This document shows positions 8,759-17,097 of a stretch of DNA of 64,000 nt, piece by piece. Origin of the DNA: Pseudomonadota bacterium (GTDB taxonomy: Bacteria; Pseudomonadota; Gammaproteobacteria; Burkholderiales; Burkholderiaceae_C); NCBI GenBank assembly GCA_020161775.1, contig JAIUOW010000004.1, forward strand, positions 219,081 through 283,080, read 5' to 3'. Positions within the stretch are counted from its first letter, which is position 1. Each line of letters opens with the position of its first letter. Below the pieces are notes generated by a model that saw nothing but the letters and a program-made list of their open reading frames with translations, made no database searches and was not told where the DNA came from. Position numbers and translations under genes: made by a program.

Positions 8759-9687
8759 ACATCAGCTTTACCCCCGACCAGCACGCGCTGCTGGACGCCG
8801 TGGACCGCATCGCGCAGCGCCATGAAGGCAAGGCCACGCTGGGCGCCAGCCATTTTGAAGAATCTGCCGCACTGCAGGCTGACCTGGAGGGTGCCGGTGT
8901 TTTTGACGCAGCCGCGATGGAAGAGCTCGGCCCTGTGGCCGCCGCCGCCATGGTGCAGCGGCTGGCACGCCTGCCGCAGTGCGTGGAATTGATCGCGTCT
9001 GCATTGCTGCTGCCTTTGCTGGCAACCGCCCTGCCCCGCCCCTGCGCCGTGCTTTGGGACCAGCGGGACCGGCCCGCACGCTGGCTGCCTGGCGCGCGCG
9101 CAGTGCTGTGCGTGCGCGGCAACCGCGTGGAAGCCGCCCCATTGACCGACGATGACGTGGCCCCGCTGGACAGCCCTTTTGGCTACCCCGTGGGCCGCCT
9201 GCGCGCGCCCGATGCGCTGGCCTGGACGCCGCTGGACATCGATGCGCAGGCGCTGCGCCGCCTGTGGCAGCTGGGCGTGGCTGCCGAGCTGACCGGCTGC
9301 CTGGACGCTGGCCTGCAAGCGGTGGTGGCGCACGTGCGCGAGCGCCGCCAGTTTGGCCGCCCGCTGGGCGCGTTCCAGGCCATCCAGCACCGGCTGGCGC
9401 AGGCGGCGGTGCAGGTGGAGGCGGCGCGCTGGCTCACGCTGCAGGCGGCATTCACCGGCACGCAGGCCGACGCCGCCACCGCGCTGGCCCATGCCCAGCA
9501 ATGCACACCCACCGTGGTTTACGACCTGCACCAGTTCATGGGTGCCATGGGCCTGACGCTGGAGCACCCGCTGCACCGCTGGACCACGCGCGCCAAGATG
9601 CTGCGCGCCGACCTGGGTGGCGCGCAGGCGCAGCTGCGCGCGCTGGCCAATGCCACCTGGGGTGCCAACGAAAAGGCCGGAACATGA
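8755..9687 (+). CDS. Acyl-CoA dehydrogenase family protein, small subunit of a probable heteromeric pair
   Basis: At 310 residues this is shorter than a normal acyl-CoA dehydrogenase (about 380). The N-terminal half is degenerate and lacks the EPxAGSD signature. The C-terminal half keeps RRQFGRPLGAFQAIQH, the FAD-contacting helix segment, and GAMGLTLEHPLHRW, a loop whose Glu corresponds to the catalytic base of one acyl-CoA dehydrogenase subclass. This division complements the gene just upstream, with which it overlaps by 4 bases, so the two probably assemble into one enzyme. That is an inference from motif content; the substrate is unknown. Confidence 0.9.
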   Translation: MNISFTPDQHALLDAVDRIAQRHEGKATLGASHFEESAALQADLEGAGVFDAAAMEELGPVAAAAMVQRLARLPQCVELIASALLLPLLATALPRPCAVLWDQRDRPARWLPGARAVLCVRGNRVEAAPLTDDDVAPLDSPFGYPVGRLRAPDALAWTPLDIDAQALRRLWQLGVAAELTGCLDAGLQAVVAHVRERRQFGRPLGAFQAIQHRLAQAAVQVEAARWLTLQAAFTGTQADAATALAHAQQCTPTVVYDLHQFMGAMGLTLEHPLHRWTTRAKMLRADLGGAQAQLRALANATWGANEKAGT

Positions 9688-10937
9688 GCAACACCACCCA
9701 CCCCACCCGCATGCCGCTGAACGGCGTGAAAGTACTGGACCTGAGCCGCATCCTGGCCGGGCCGCTGGCCGCCCAGGCGCTGGCCGACCTGGGCGCCGAG
9801 GTCATCAAGATCGAGCGCCCCGGCAACGGCGACGAAGCCCGCCGCTGGGGGCCGCCCTTTCTGAAAGACCAGGACGGCCACGACACGCGGGAATCGCCGA
9901 TGTACCTGTCGGCCAACCGCAACAAGCGGTCCATCACCATCGACATCGCCAGCACCGCCGGGCAGGACCTGGTGCGCCGCCTGGCGGCGCGCAGCGACGT
10001 GCTGCTGGAAAACTACAAGGTCGGTGACCTGGCCCGCTACGGGCTGGACCCTGTGAGCTTGCGCGCATTGAACCCGCGCCTGGTGTATTGCTCGGTCACC
10101 GGCTTTGGTCAGACCGGCCCCAAGGCCCACCTGCCCGGCTACGACACGGTGTTCCAGGCCATGAGCGGCATGATGAGCGTGACCGGCCTGCCCGACGGCG
10201 TGCCCGGCGGCGGCCCCATGAAAACCGGCCCCAGCCTGGCGGACTTCATCGCCGGGCAATACGCCGCCACCGGCGTGCTGGCCGCGCTGTACGAGCGCGA
10301 CGGCCCCAACGGCACGGGCCAGGGCCAGCACATCGACATTGCCCTGCTGGACTGCACCATCGCCGCGCAGACGCATGCGGTCATGACCTACCTGGCAGCA
10401 GGCGTGGTGCCGCCGCGGCGCGGCACGGAAGGCAATGGCGGCCTGCCGTCGCAGGCGTTTGAATGCGCCGATGGCGGCGTGATCGTCATCTGCGGCAGCG
10501 AGGCGCAATACCGCAGCTTTTGCGAAGCGCTGCGCCAGCCGCAGCTGGCCGACGACCCGCGCTTTGTCACCAACACCCAGCGCCTGGCGCACCGGCGCGA
10601 GCTGGCCGAAGTCTTCAACGCGCTCACCCGGCAATGGCAGATGCGCGAGCTGCTGGCCGTGCTGGAAGCCGCAGGCATTCCCAGCGGCCCGATCTACCGC
10701 TACCCCGAGGTGTTTGCCGACCCGCAGGTGCTGCACCGCGGCATCGCCCAGCGCGTGCCCCACCCCACGGCAGGCGAGGTGACGTTGTGCGCCAACCCCA
10801 TCCGGTTTACCGGCACGCAGGCGCCGCTGCCCACCGCGCCGCCGACGATCGGCCAGCACACCGACGACATCCTGCGCGACGTGCTGGGCCTGGACGACGC
10901 CGCCATTGCCGCGCTGCGGGCGCAACGCACGGTATGA
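9684..10937 (+). CDS. CaiB/BaiF CoA transferase family protein (class III)
   Basis: A 417-residue family III CoA transferase. It moves CoA between a carboxylate and an acyl-CoA donor through a mixed anhydride on an aspartate. The N-terminal VLDLSRILAGPLAAQALADLGAEVIKIE is the family hallmark, and GPSLADFIAG contains the Asp at the catalytic position. It overlaps the preceding dehydrogenase by 4 bases and its own stop overlaps the next gene, placing it inside one translationally coupled operon. It is probably the activation step of the pathway; the identity of the acid is not evident. Confidence 0.94.
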   Translation: MSNTTHPTRMPLNGVKVLDLSRILAGPLAAQALADLGAEVIKIERPGNGDEARRWGPPFLKDQDGHDTRESPMYLSANRNKRSITIDIASTAGQDLVRRLAARSDVLLENYKVGDLARYGLDPVSLRALNPRLVYCSVTGFGQTGPKAHLPGYDTVFQAMSGMMSVTGLPDGVPGGGPMKTGPSLADFIAGQYAATGVLAALYERDGPNGTGQGQHIDIALLDCTIAAQTHAVMTYLAAGVVPPRRGTEGNGGLPSQAFECADGGVIVICGSEAQYRSFCEALRQPQLADDPRFVTNTQRLAHRRELAEVFNALTRQWQMRELLAVLEAAGIPSGPIYRYPEVFADPQVLHRGIAQRVPHPTAGEVTLCANPIRFTGTQAPLPTAPPTIGQHTDDILRDVLGLDDAAIAALRAQRTV

Positions 10938-11776
10938 AGACCTTTGAAACCATCCTGTGCGCGGTGCAGGACGGCATCGCCACGCTGACGCTGAACCGGC
11001 CCAAGGCGCTGAACGCCATCAGCCGGCAGATGGCCGATGAAATGACTGAAGCGCTGACGCAGCTGGAAGCGGACCCCGCCGTGCGCGTGCTGGTGCTGCG
11101 CGGCGCGGGCGACGCGTTCTGCGCGGGCGGCGACGTGCGCGACATGGCCACGGCCCAGGCGGCCCCCGGCCAGCGCAGCGCGGACGAAGCCCTGGAGGGG
11201 ATGGCCCGCTACAGACGGATGACGCTGGCGCTGCACCACTTCCCCCGCCCGGTGATCGCCGCGGTGGACGGCGTGGCATTTGGCGCCGGCATGAGCCTGG
11301 CCTTGCTGGCCGACCTGGTGCTGCTGAGCGACCGCGCGCGGCTGTGCCTGGTGTTCCAGCGCGTGGGCCTGGTGCCTGATTGCGGCGCGCTGTACACGCT
11401 GCCGCGCCTGGTGGGGCTGCAGCAGGCCAAGGCGCTGGCGCTGACCGCGCGCGAAATCAGCGCCACCGAGGCGCATGCCATGGGCCTGGCGCTGGAGGTG
11501 CTGCCCTGGGAGCAGTTGCACGCGCGCGCGCAGCAGCTGGCCGAGGCCATGGCCAAAGGCTCCCCCACGGCGCTGGTGTTGACCAAGCAGGCGCTGGATG
11601 CATCACCGCAAAGTGATTTGCCCGCGATGCTGGCCCTGGAGGCCACAAGTCAGGCAGTGGCACTGACGAGTGAAGAACACCGCCAGGCGGTGCAGGCATT
11701 TGCGCGCAAGGAAACGCCCCGCTACGTGTGGCCGGTGCCGCACACCATCGCTCGAAATGGACCCGCCACCGAATGA
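10934..11776 (+). CDS. Enoyl-CoA hydratase/isomerase family protein
   Basis: A 280-residue crotonase-fold enzyme. AFCAGGDVRDM and VDGVAFGAGMSLALLADLVL form the two oxyanion-hole segments. The active-site stretch FQRVGLVPDCGALYTLPRLVG carries Asp in the PD pair rather than the second catalytic Glu of true hydratases, a pattern also seen in PaaG-type isomerases, so isomerisation is as likely as hydration. It is the last gene of the operon that starts at tctC (5804) and overlaps the CoA transferase by 4 bases. Only 21 bases separate its stop from the stop of the convergent fic gene. Confidence 0.92.
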   Translation: MKTFETILCAVQDGIATLTLNRPKALNAISRQMADEMTEALTQLEADPAVRVLVLRGAGDAFCAGGDVRDMATAQAAPGQRSADEALEGMARYRRMTLALHHFPRPVIAAVDGVAFGAGMSLALLADLVLLSDRARLCLVFQRVGLVPDCGALYTLPRLVGLQQAKALALTAREISATEAHAMGLALEVLPWEQLHARAQQLAEAMAKGSPTALVLTKQALDASPQSDLPAMLALEATSQAVALTSEEHRQAVQAFARKETPRYVWPVPHTIARNGPATE

Positions 11777-11797
11777 GCGACGCCTCTTGGGTAGCGC

Positions 11798-12916
11798 TCA
11801 GGCGTACGGCTGAAACTGGTTGCTGTCCCGGCTGAGCAGTTGCATCAGCTTGGGGTGGATGAAGAGCTTTTCCTTGCCAAACGGCATTTCACGCAGCACG
11901 CCCAGCGCGGCCAGGTCGTGCAGGTAGCGCGATGCGGCCTGGCGCTGGGCGATGCCTTTGTCCACCAGGTTGCCGATGCGGCAATAGGGCTGCTCAAAGA
12001 TCACGTCCACCAGCTCGCGGGTGTAGATCTTGGGCAGGCGCGTGCGCACATGTTCGGTGGTGTGTTCGGCCAGCGCGCGGATGGCGGCGATCTTGGCCGT
12101 CGTCCATCTGGACGTTTCGGCCACGGCCTGCAACATGAAGATCACCCAGGGTTCCCAGGCCTCGTCCCGCGTGACGCTGAGCAGCAGGCGGTAATAGTCG
12201 GCCTTGTGGGCGATCACATGGCGGCTGAGGTACAGGATGGGCAGGTTCAACAGCTCTTCCTGAATCAGGTAGAGGATGTTGATCACACGGCCAGTGCGGC
12301 CGTTGCCGTCAGTGAAGGGGTGAATGGCTTCGAACTGGTAGTGACCCACGGCCATGCGGATCAAAGGGTCCAGCTCGGTCTGGTTGTGCAGAAAGCGCTC
12401 CCAGTTGGCCAGCATGTCGCGCAGGCGGGCTTCGCCTTCGGGCGGGGTGTAGACCACCTCGCCGGTGCGGTCGTTGGCAAGCTGGGTGCCCGGCGTGCGG
12501 CGGATGTCCATGTCCACCCCTTTGAGGGTGCGGCAGACCTCCACGGCGGTAGCGGTGCACAGCGGGCGGGCTTCCAGTGACTGAAAGCCCTGGTGCAGCG
12601 CGGTGCGGTAGCGCAGGGCTTCTTTGGTGGCCGGGTCGGCGTTGTCCTGGCCCTGCGCATACTGGAACAGCTGGTCGGTCGTGGTGACGATGTTTTCGAT
12701 TTCCGAGCTGTCTTTGGCTTCCAGCAGCGGGATGGTGTTGATCAGCATTGCCTGGTTGGGGATGAGTTCGGCGGCCTGCTTGAGCTCGGCCAGCGCAGCG
12801 CGAGCCTCGATGCAGGCCTTGAGCACGGCCCGGCTTTCCAGTTCGCGTGCCGGGGGCAGCGCGGGCAGGTGGTTGTGGGGCTGCTCGGGGTGCCAGGCAA
12901 AGGCGGCGGTTGTCAT
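11798..12916 (-). CDS. Fic family protein with N-terminal inhibitory motif and C-terminal winged helix
   Basis: A 372-residue Fic protein. [13 protein letters not shown] is the complete HPFx(D/E)GNGRxxR active-site motif, so the protein should transfer AMP to a hydroxyl on a target (or reverse that). SSEIEN near residue 75 fits the (S/T)xxxE(G/N) inhibitory helix, whose Glu blocks ATP placement; being N-terminal it makes this a class II, self-inhibited Fic. The last 80 residues ([24 protein letters not shown] region) look like a winged helix, suggesting DNA binding and autoregulation. The ATG at 12916 gives MTTAAF; a GTG at 12943 would add nine residues. The upstream DNA is AT-rich and full of short repeats. 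Confidence 0.93.
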   Translation of the reverse strand: MTTAAFAWHPEQPHNHLPALPPARELESRAVLKACIEARAALAELKQAAELIPNQAMLINTIPLLEAKDSSEIENIVTTTDQLFQYAQGQDNADPATKEALRYRTALHQGFQSLEARPLCTATAVEVCRTLKGVDMDIRRTPGTQLANDRTGEVVYTPPEGEARLRDMLANWERFLHNQTELDPLIRMAVGHYQFEAIHPFTDGNGRTGRVINILYLIQEELLNLPILYLSRHVIAHKADYYRLLLSVTRDEAWEPWVIFMLQAVAETSRWTTAKIAAIRALAEHTTEHVRTRLPKIYTRELVDVIFEQPYCRIGNLVDKGIAQRQAASRYLHDLAALGVLREMPFGKEKLFIHPKLMQLLSRDSNQFQPYA

Positions 12917-12937
12917 GATGCAAGAATCTTGTTTTAT

Positions 12938-12977
12938 CGACACGTCATCAGCTTATGTCGCCGCTGACGACACGTCA
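12938..12977. promoter_or_regulatory. Direct/inverted repeat operator candidate upstream of fic
   Basis: The decamer CGACACGTCA occurs at 12938-12947 and again at 12968-12977, spaced 30 bp (about three helical turns). The second copy is part of a perfect interrupted palindrome, TGACG-ACA-CGTCA (12965-12977), whose reverse strand reads TTGACG and could double as a -35 element for fic. The Fic protein has a C-terminal winged helix, so autorepression is a reasonable guess. Confidence 0.5.
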
Positions 12978-13007
12978 ATGAAACATGTTCTTGTTTTTGA
13001 AAAATAG

Positions 13008-13030
13008 CGACATATTAGAAATTCATGTCG
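13008..13030. promoter_or_regulatory. CGACAT/ATGTCG inverted repeat in the fic-lysR gap
   Basis: CGACAT at 13008-13013 and ATGTCG at 13025-13030 form a perfect 6-bp inverted repeat around an 11-bp AT-rich spacer; a further ATGTCG lies at 12955-12960. The region (12917-13082) is markedly AT-rich compared with the rest of the window and holds the fic promoter. Function is not proven. Confidence 0.35.
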
Positions 13031-13082
13031 TTTGAAATGACATGAGCCTGGAAACGTGTCACTGATTTGCTTTCATCTTGCG

Positions 13083-13976
13083 TCACCAAGCCGCATCCGC
13101 AAACGCCCCCGCCAGAAAATCCACCAGCGCGCGCACCTTGGGCAGCACGAATTTGCGGCTGGGGTACACGGCGTAGATGCCCAGCTCCGCGGCCTGCCAG
13201 TCCGGCAGCACCTCCACCAGCCGCCCGCTGGCCAGCTCGTCGGCGATGAGGAAGGTGGGCTGCAGGTCGATGCCCGCGCCGCGCACGGCGGCGGCCACGC
13301 TGGTGTCGCCGTTGTTGGTCCACAGGCGCGGTTTTGTCTTCACCGCCACCAGGCCGCCCGGCCCCTGCAGCAGCCACTGGCCGGGCGTGGCCAGCAGGCT
13401 GTAGCCAATCACGTCGTGCGCGGCCAGGTCGTCGGGGTGGCGCGGCGTGCCGCGCCGGCGCAGGTACGAAGGTGCCGCGCACAGCACCAGCCGGGTGGAC
13501 GCCAGCTTGCGCGACACCAGCGATGAATCGGGCAGGCGCGCAATCCGCACCGCCAGGTCAAAACCCTCGTCCACAAGATCCACCACGCGGTCGGCCAGCT
13601 GCACGTCCAGCGTCAGGCGCGGATGCGCCGCCAGAAAGTCGCTCCACAGCGGTGCCAGGTGCCGCGTGGCAAAGCTCACGGGCACGCTCACCTTCAGCAG
13701 GCCGCTGGCGCTGGCCGTGCGCGTGGACAGCTCGGCTTCGGATGCCTCGATGCTGGCCAGGATGTCGCGGCAGCGCGAAAGAAACACCTCACCTTCAGGC
13801 GTGAGCGACAGCTTGCGGGTGGTGCGCTGCATCAGCCGCACACCCAGGCGCTGCTCCAGGTCCGACACATGGCGCGACACCGCCGCCTTGGACATGCCCA
13901 GCGCGTCGGCGGCGCCCACAAAGCTGCCGGCATCCGCCACGCCGGCAAACACGCACATTTCCTGGAATTTGTCCAT
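13083..13976 (-). CDS. LysR-family transcriptional regulator
   Basis: A 297-residue LysR regulator. The N-terminal winged helix is at residues 1-60 (GSFVGAADALGMSKAAVSRHVSDLEQRLG), followed by a linker helix and a periplasmic-binding-like effector domain. It belongs to the subgroup with RTTRKLSLTPEGE after the helix-turn-helix. It is divergent from the oxidoreductase gene at 14093, with 116 bp between the two starts containing an 8-bp inverted repeat, so it probably controls that gene and the dioxygenase after it. Confidence 0.95.
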   Translation of the reverse strand: MDKFQEMCVFAGVADAGSFVGAADALGMSKAAVSRHVSDLEQRLGVRLMQRTTRKLSLTPEGEVFLSRCRDILASIEASEAELSTRTASASGLLKVSVPVSFATRHLAPLWSDFLAAHPRLTLDVQLADRVVDLVDEGFDLAVRIARLPDSSLVSRKLASTRLVLCAAPSYLRRRGTPRHPDDLAAHDVIGYSLLATPGQWLLQGPGGLVAVKTKPRLWTNNGDTSVAAAVRGAGIDLQPTFLIADELASGRLVEVLPDWQAAELGIYAVYPSRKFVLPKVRALVDFLAGAFADAAW

Positions 13977-13989
13977 TGTTCCGATATTC

Positions 13990-14047
13990 TGAACTATCTA
14001 TCGCCTGAATGACTATTTATCAATCCCTGGATCACCAATATAGTTCA
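13990..14047. promoter_or_regulatory. LysR divergent promoter region with TGAACTAT/ATAGTTCA inverted repeat
   Basis: TGAACTAT (13990-13997) and ATAGTTCA (14040-14047) are perfect inverted repeats 42 bp apart in the gap between the lysR gene and the oxidoreductase. The right arm overlaps TATAGT (14039-14044), a good -10 for the rightward gene; the hexamer 17 bp upstream (TTTATC) is a weak -35, as expected for an activator-dependent promoter. Confidence 0.45.
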
Positions 14048-14092
14048 TTCAAGCCCGCAGACCGGGCCCCAACTCCACCGAAAGGAAACGAT

Positions 14093-14716
14093 ATGAAGGT
14101 TCTCGTTATTGGCGCCGGCAACATGGGCGCAGGCTTCGTCAAGCAACTGGCCGCCGCTGGCCACCAGGTCAGCGTGACCGCACGCGACATCACCAAGGCC
14201 CAGGCAGTGGCACAGCAGTTCGGCGCCAGCGCCGTGCCGCAAGACAATGCCGCCAGCGGCGTGGATGCAGTGGTCGTCGCCACACCTTATGGCGAAGCCG
14301 CCGCTGCGCTGCGCAGCGTGGGCGCGCGGGCCGGCACGGTCGTGATCGACATCACCAACCCGCTGACGGCGGACTACATGGGCCTGACGCTGGGCCACAG
14401 CACCTCCGCCGCGGAAGAGATTGCCCGGGCCGTGCCCGGCGCCGAAGTGGTCAAGGGCTTCAACACCGTGTTTGCGCAGGTGCTGGCCAATGGCGCTGAC
14501 CTGGGCGGCGAGAAGGTGACAGTGTTCCTGGCCAGCGACAGCGAGCGCGGCAAGCAAACGGCCAAGGCGCTGGCTGAAAGCATGGGCTTCAAGACCCTGG
14601 ACGCGGGCGGCCTGAAGAACGCGCGCTACCTGGAGCCGCTGGCCGGCCTGAACATCTACTTCGGCTATGGCGCAGGCCTGGGCACGGCGGTGGCGCCGGC
14701 CTGGATCGGCAGCTGA
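14093..14716 (+). CDS. NADPH-dependent F420 reductase-like oxidoreductase (NAD(P)-binding)
   Basis: A 207-residue single-domain Rossmann protein. VLVIGAGNMGAGF at the N-terminus is the dinucleotide-binding loop, and TARD after strand 2 with basic context fits NADP(H). The central IDITNPLT and VVKGFNTV segments are typical of the F420H2:NADP oxidoreductase / DinF-like family. Burkholderiales do not generally use F420, so the true electron partner is probably another small molecule. The ATG at 14093 follows an AAAGGAAAC ribosome site; the frame upstream of it runs through the lysR intergenic region. A likely target of the divergent LysR. Confidence 0.9.
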   Translation: MKVLVIGAGNMGAGFVKQLAAAGHQVSVTARDITKAQAVAQQFGASAVPQDNAASGVDAVVVATPYGEAAAALRSVGARAGTVVIDITNPLTADYMGLTLGHSTSAAEEIARAVPGAEVVKGFNTVFAQVLANGADLGGEKVTVFLASDSERGKQTAKALAESMGFKTLDAGGLKNARYLEPLAGLNIYFGYGAGLGTAVAPAWIGS

Positions 14717-14751
14717 TCCCACCCACCTGTCAACCCCCATCAGGAGCCCCT

Positions 14752-15534
14752 ATGACTGCCCCTTCGCTGTTTGTGTCCCACGGCGCACCCACCTACGCCA
14801 TCGAGCCTGGCCTGGCCGGCGAGCAGTTGCACGCCCTGGGCCTGGCCCTGGGCAAGCCCCGGGGCATCGTGGTGGTGTCGCCGCACTGGATGACGCGCGG
14901 CGTGGCCGTGACAGCCAGCGCCCGCCCGCCCACCATCCATGACTTTGGCGGCTTTCCTGACGCGCTGTACAGCCTGCAATACCCCGCGCCCGGCGACGGT
15001 GCGCTGGCCGCGCGCGCCGCGCAGCTGCTGCAGGGGCTGGGCCTGCCGGTGAGGCTGGACGACACGCGCGGGCTGGACCACGGCGCCTGGGTGCCGCTGC
15101 TGCACATGTACCCCGACGCCGACGTGCCCGTGGTGCAGGTGTCGCTGCCGCATGACAGCACGCCGGCCACGGCTTTTGCGCTCGGCCAGGCGCTGGCGCC
15201 GCTGGCGCATGAGGGCGTGCTGGTGATCGGCTCGGGCAGCCTCACGCACAACCTGTATGAGTTCCGTGGCGGCGATGTGGCGGCGGCGGACTACGCGGTG
15301 GAATTCACGCACTGGATCCGCGCCGCGGTGCGGCGCGGCGACACAGCTGCGCTGCTGCACGCGCTGCGCGACGCACCGCACGCGCGGCGCGCGCACCCCA
15401 CCAGCGACCATTACCTGCCGCTGCTGGTGGCCGCGGGCGCCGCGGCGCAGGCCACGCCCGCCACCGTGCTGGACGGCGGCATCCGCCACGGCATGCTGGC
15501 CATGGAGTCGTACCTGTTTGGCCAGGTGCATTAA
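14752..15534 (+). CDS. DODA-type extradiol aromatic ring-opening dioxygenase (LigB fold, YgiD type)
   Basis: A 260-residue class III extradiol dioxygenase of the DOPA 4,5-dioxygenase-like group. The N-terminal LFVSHGAPTYAI carries the first metal-ligand His, PHWMTRG the second His region, and GSGSLTHNLYEF plus LDHGAWVPL the remaining His residues of the active site. It cleaves a catechol-type ring next to one hydroxyl using non-haem Fe(II) or Zn-dependent chemistry. It lies 35 bases after the oxidoreductase with its own ribosome site (CAGGAG), in a lysR-oxidoreductase-dioxygenase arrangement. The physiological substrate is not known. Confidence 0.94.
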   Translation: MTAPSLFVSHGAPTYAIEPGLAGEQLHALGLALGKPRGIVVVSPHWMTRGVAVTASARPPTIHDFGGFPDALYSLQYPAPGDGALAARAAQLLQGLGLPVRLDDTRGLDHGAWVPLLHMYPDADVPVVQVSLPHDSTPATAFALGQALAPLAHEGVLVIGSGSLTHNLYEFRGGDVAAADYAVEFTHWIRAAVRRGDTAALLHALRDAPHARRAHPTSDHYLPLLVAAGAAAQATPATVLDGGIRHGMLAMESYLFGQVH

Positions 15535-15543
15535 CCTCGGTGC

Positions 15544-15864
15544 ATGGACGACGACAGCAACCAGATTGAAGTACCCGCCAGCTTCGGCGCCCTCTTCACC
15601 ACCCCCGCCGGCCGCCTGCGCGAGCCGGCGGCCACCGTGCGCCAGCGCTATGAGCTGTGCGAAGACCTGGCCCAGATGCTGGTGGACCAGGCGGCCACGC
15701 TGCAGTTCAAGACCGGCCGGTCCGAGGCCGAGGTGCTGCAGACGATTGAGGCCGGCCTGACGGGTGGCGATGCGGGGGTGAGTGCGCAAGAGGCGCTCTG
15801 GGTGGGCATGCGGCTGGCGGAACTGCTGGACTGGAAAATTCCCGCAGGGCAGACCGGCGAATAA
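15544..15864 (+). CDS. Small conserved-looking hypothetical protein
   Basis: A 106-residue acidic protein that I do not recognise with confidence. It is mostly helical, with a central QRYELCEDLAQMLVDQA segment, and has no signal peptide or membrane helix. It starts 9 bases after the dioxygenase stop, so it is probably co-transcribed. Its codon use matches the neighbours, which supports it being a real gene. No function is assigned. Confidence 0.75.
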   Translation: MDDDSNQIEVPASFGALFTTPAGRLREPAATVRQRYELCEDLAQMLVDQAATLQFKTGRSEAEVLQTIEAGLTGGDAGVSAQEALWVGMRLAELLDWKIPAGQTGE

Positions 15865-15888
15865 CCGTCATCAAATAGCCGTCATCCG

Positions 15889-16716
15889 TCATGGCCGCAA
15901 CCGCCCAGCGTCCCGCGCCGCGGCTCGCACCGCCTCATGGATCGCCGCCACCACTGCCTCTGGCTTTTCCATCGGGATGCCGTGGCCGCTGTCCACCCAG
16001 ACCTGCCGTGCGCCGGGGTACAGGGTGGCCAGGGCGACGCGCTTGCGGTTGGCGTCATCGGCCAGGGCCGACGACTGCGCCATCGGGTGCAACGCGCTCA
16101 GCACCCATACCGGCACGGCGGGGTCCGCCGGCAGGCCCAGCACGATCTGGCCTGTAGCGTCCAGAGCGGCCAATTCCTGTTTGGCCGTGTCGGAGGTCAG
16201 CATGCCAAAGGTCAGCTTGAGCCAGGCCGGCCATCCCTGCGGGTCACCGGCGCCCCTGAGCTGCTCGGGGTGGGTGGCGTCCACCAGCACCAGGGCAGCC
16301 ACCTCGCGCGGGTGCTGCCGCGCATACAACTGCATGTACAGCCCGCCCAGCGAATGCCCCACCAGCACATACGGCGGCGGCAGCTTGCGCGCCTGCAGCA
16401 AGGCCCGCAGTTCGTTGACGATGTGCGTGCCGTCGCGTGTCTGCGCGACGGCATCGCTTTTGCCGTAGCCCGCACGGTTGTAGGCCAGCACGGTGCTTTC
16501 ACGCGCGGCCTCGGGCCAGACCTTGGCCCACCAGTCCAGCGTGCCGCCCAAGCCGTTTTCCAGAACAACCACGGGCATGCCCTGACCGGCAACCACGGAT
16601 TCAACCTGGCGCCCGCCCACGGCGGCGGTGGTGACTCCCGCCAAGGTGCCGCAGCCGCCGATGCACACGGCCAGCATCAGCCCCGCAACCAACCCGGTTG
16701 CGCGCGGGCTCAGCAC
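15889..16716 (-). CDS. Alpha/beta hydrolase, probable lipoprotein
   Basis: A 275-residue alpha/beta-hydrolase. The N-terminus has a hydrophobic signal ending in the lipobox IGGC (Cys about 22), so the enzyme is probably anchored in a membrane. GHSLGG is the nucleophile elbow, NGLGG is the oxyanion segment before it, and the DATHP and DSGHGIP segments supply the likely acid and His. Substrate is unknown; esterase or lipase-like activity is most probable. Its start overlaps the stop of the small lipoprotein gene upstream by 7 bases, so the two are translationally linked. Confidence 0.9.
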   Translation of the reverse strand: MLSPRATGLVAGLMLAVCIGGCGTLAGVTTAAVGGRQVESVVAGQGMPVVVLENGLGGTLDWWAKVWPEAARESTVLAYNRAGYGKSDAVAQTRDGTHIVNELRALLQARKLPPPYVLVGHSLGGLYMQLYARQHPREVAALVLVDATHPEQLRGAGDPQGWPAWLKLTFGMLTSDTAKQELAALDATGQIVLGLPADPAVPVWVLSALHPMAQSSALADDANRKRVALATLYPGARQVWVDSGHGIPMEKPEAVVAAIHEAVRAAARDAGRLRP

Positions 16717-17075
16717 CGCTTGGCCGCCCGCATCAAGGCGTTGCAGGTTTCACTGCTGCCTGCAGGGCGCGCCTTTGACCCGCCCGCCATCGGCGTGCAG
16801 ATCGCGTCCGAATGCGGCGTCTGGCCAAAACTCATGGCGCGCTGGAAGCCCGTGGCGCTGTACATGTAGCAGGTGTAGGCCGCGCCGTCCCGTGTGTTCA
16901 CGGTGTAATTCAGGCGGCCACCCGTCTCTTCGGTGCGCTCGCCCAGGGTGAACTGGCCCACGGGCCGTCCGATGGCCTGCGCCGTGCGTTGCTCGATCCC
17001 GCCCTGGTCAATCGTGGCGGCGCAGCCGCCCAGAAGCGCCAGCGCGGTGAAGGTGGTGATGGTTCGAAAGTACAT
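16710..17075 (-). CDS. Small hypothetical lipoprotein
   Basis: A 121-residue protein with a clear lipoprotein signal peptide: MYFRTITTFTALALLGGC, lipobox LGGC with Cys18. The mature part has four Cys residues that could form disulfides in the periplasm. I do not recognise the family. The gene overlaps the hydrolase downstream by 7 bases and is 22 bases from the next lipoprotein gene upstream, so three envelope proteins appear to form one unit (17694 to 15889). Confidence 0.8.
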   Translation of the reverse strand: MYFRTITTFTALALLGGCAATIDQGGIEQRTAQAIGRPVGQFTLGERTEETGGRLNYTVNTRDGAAYTCYMYSATGFQRAMSFGQTPHSDAICTPMAGGSKARPAGSSETCNALMRAAKRC

Positions 17076-17097
17076 GGATCAATCCTCGGGATGGGTT

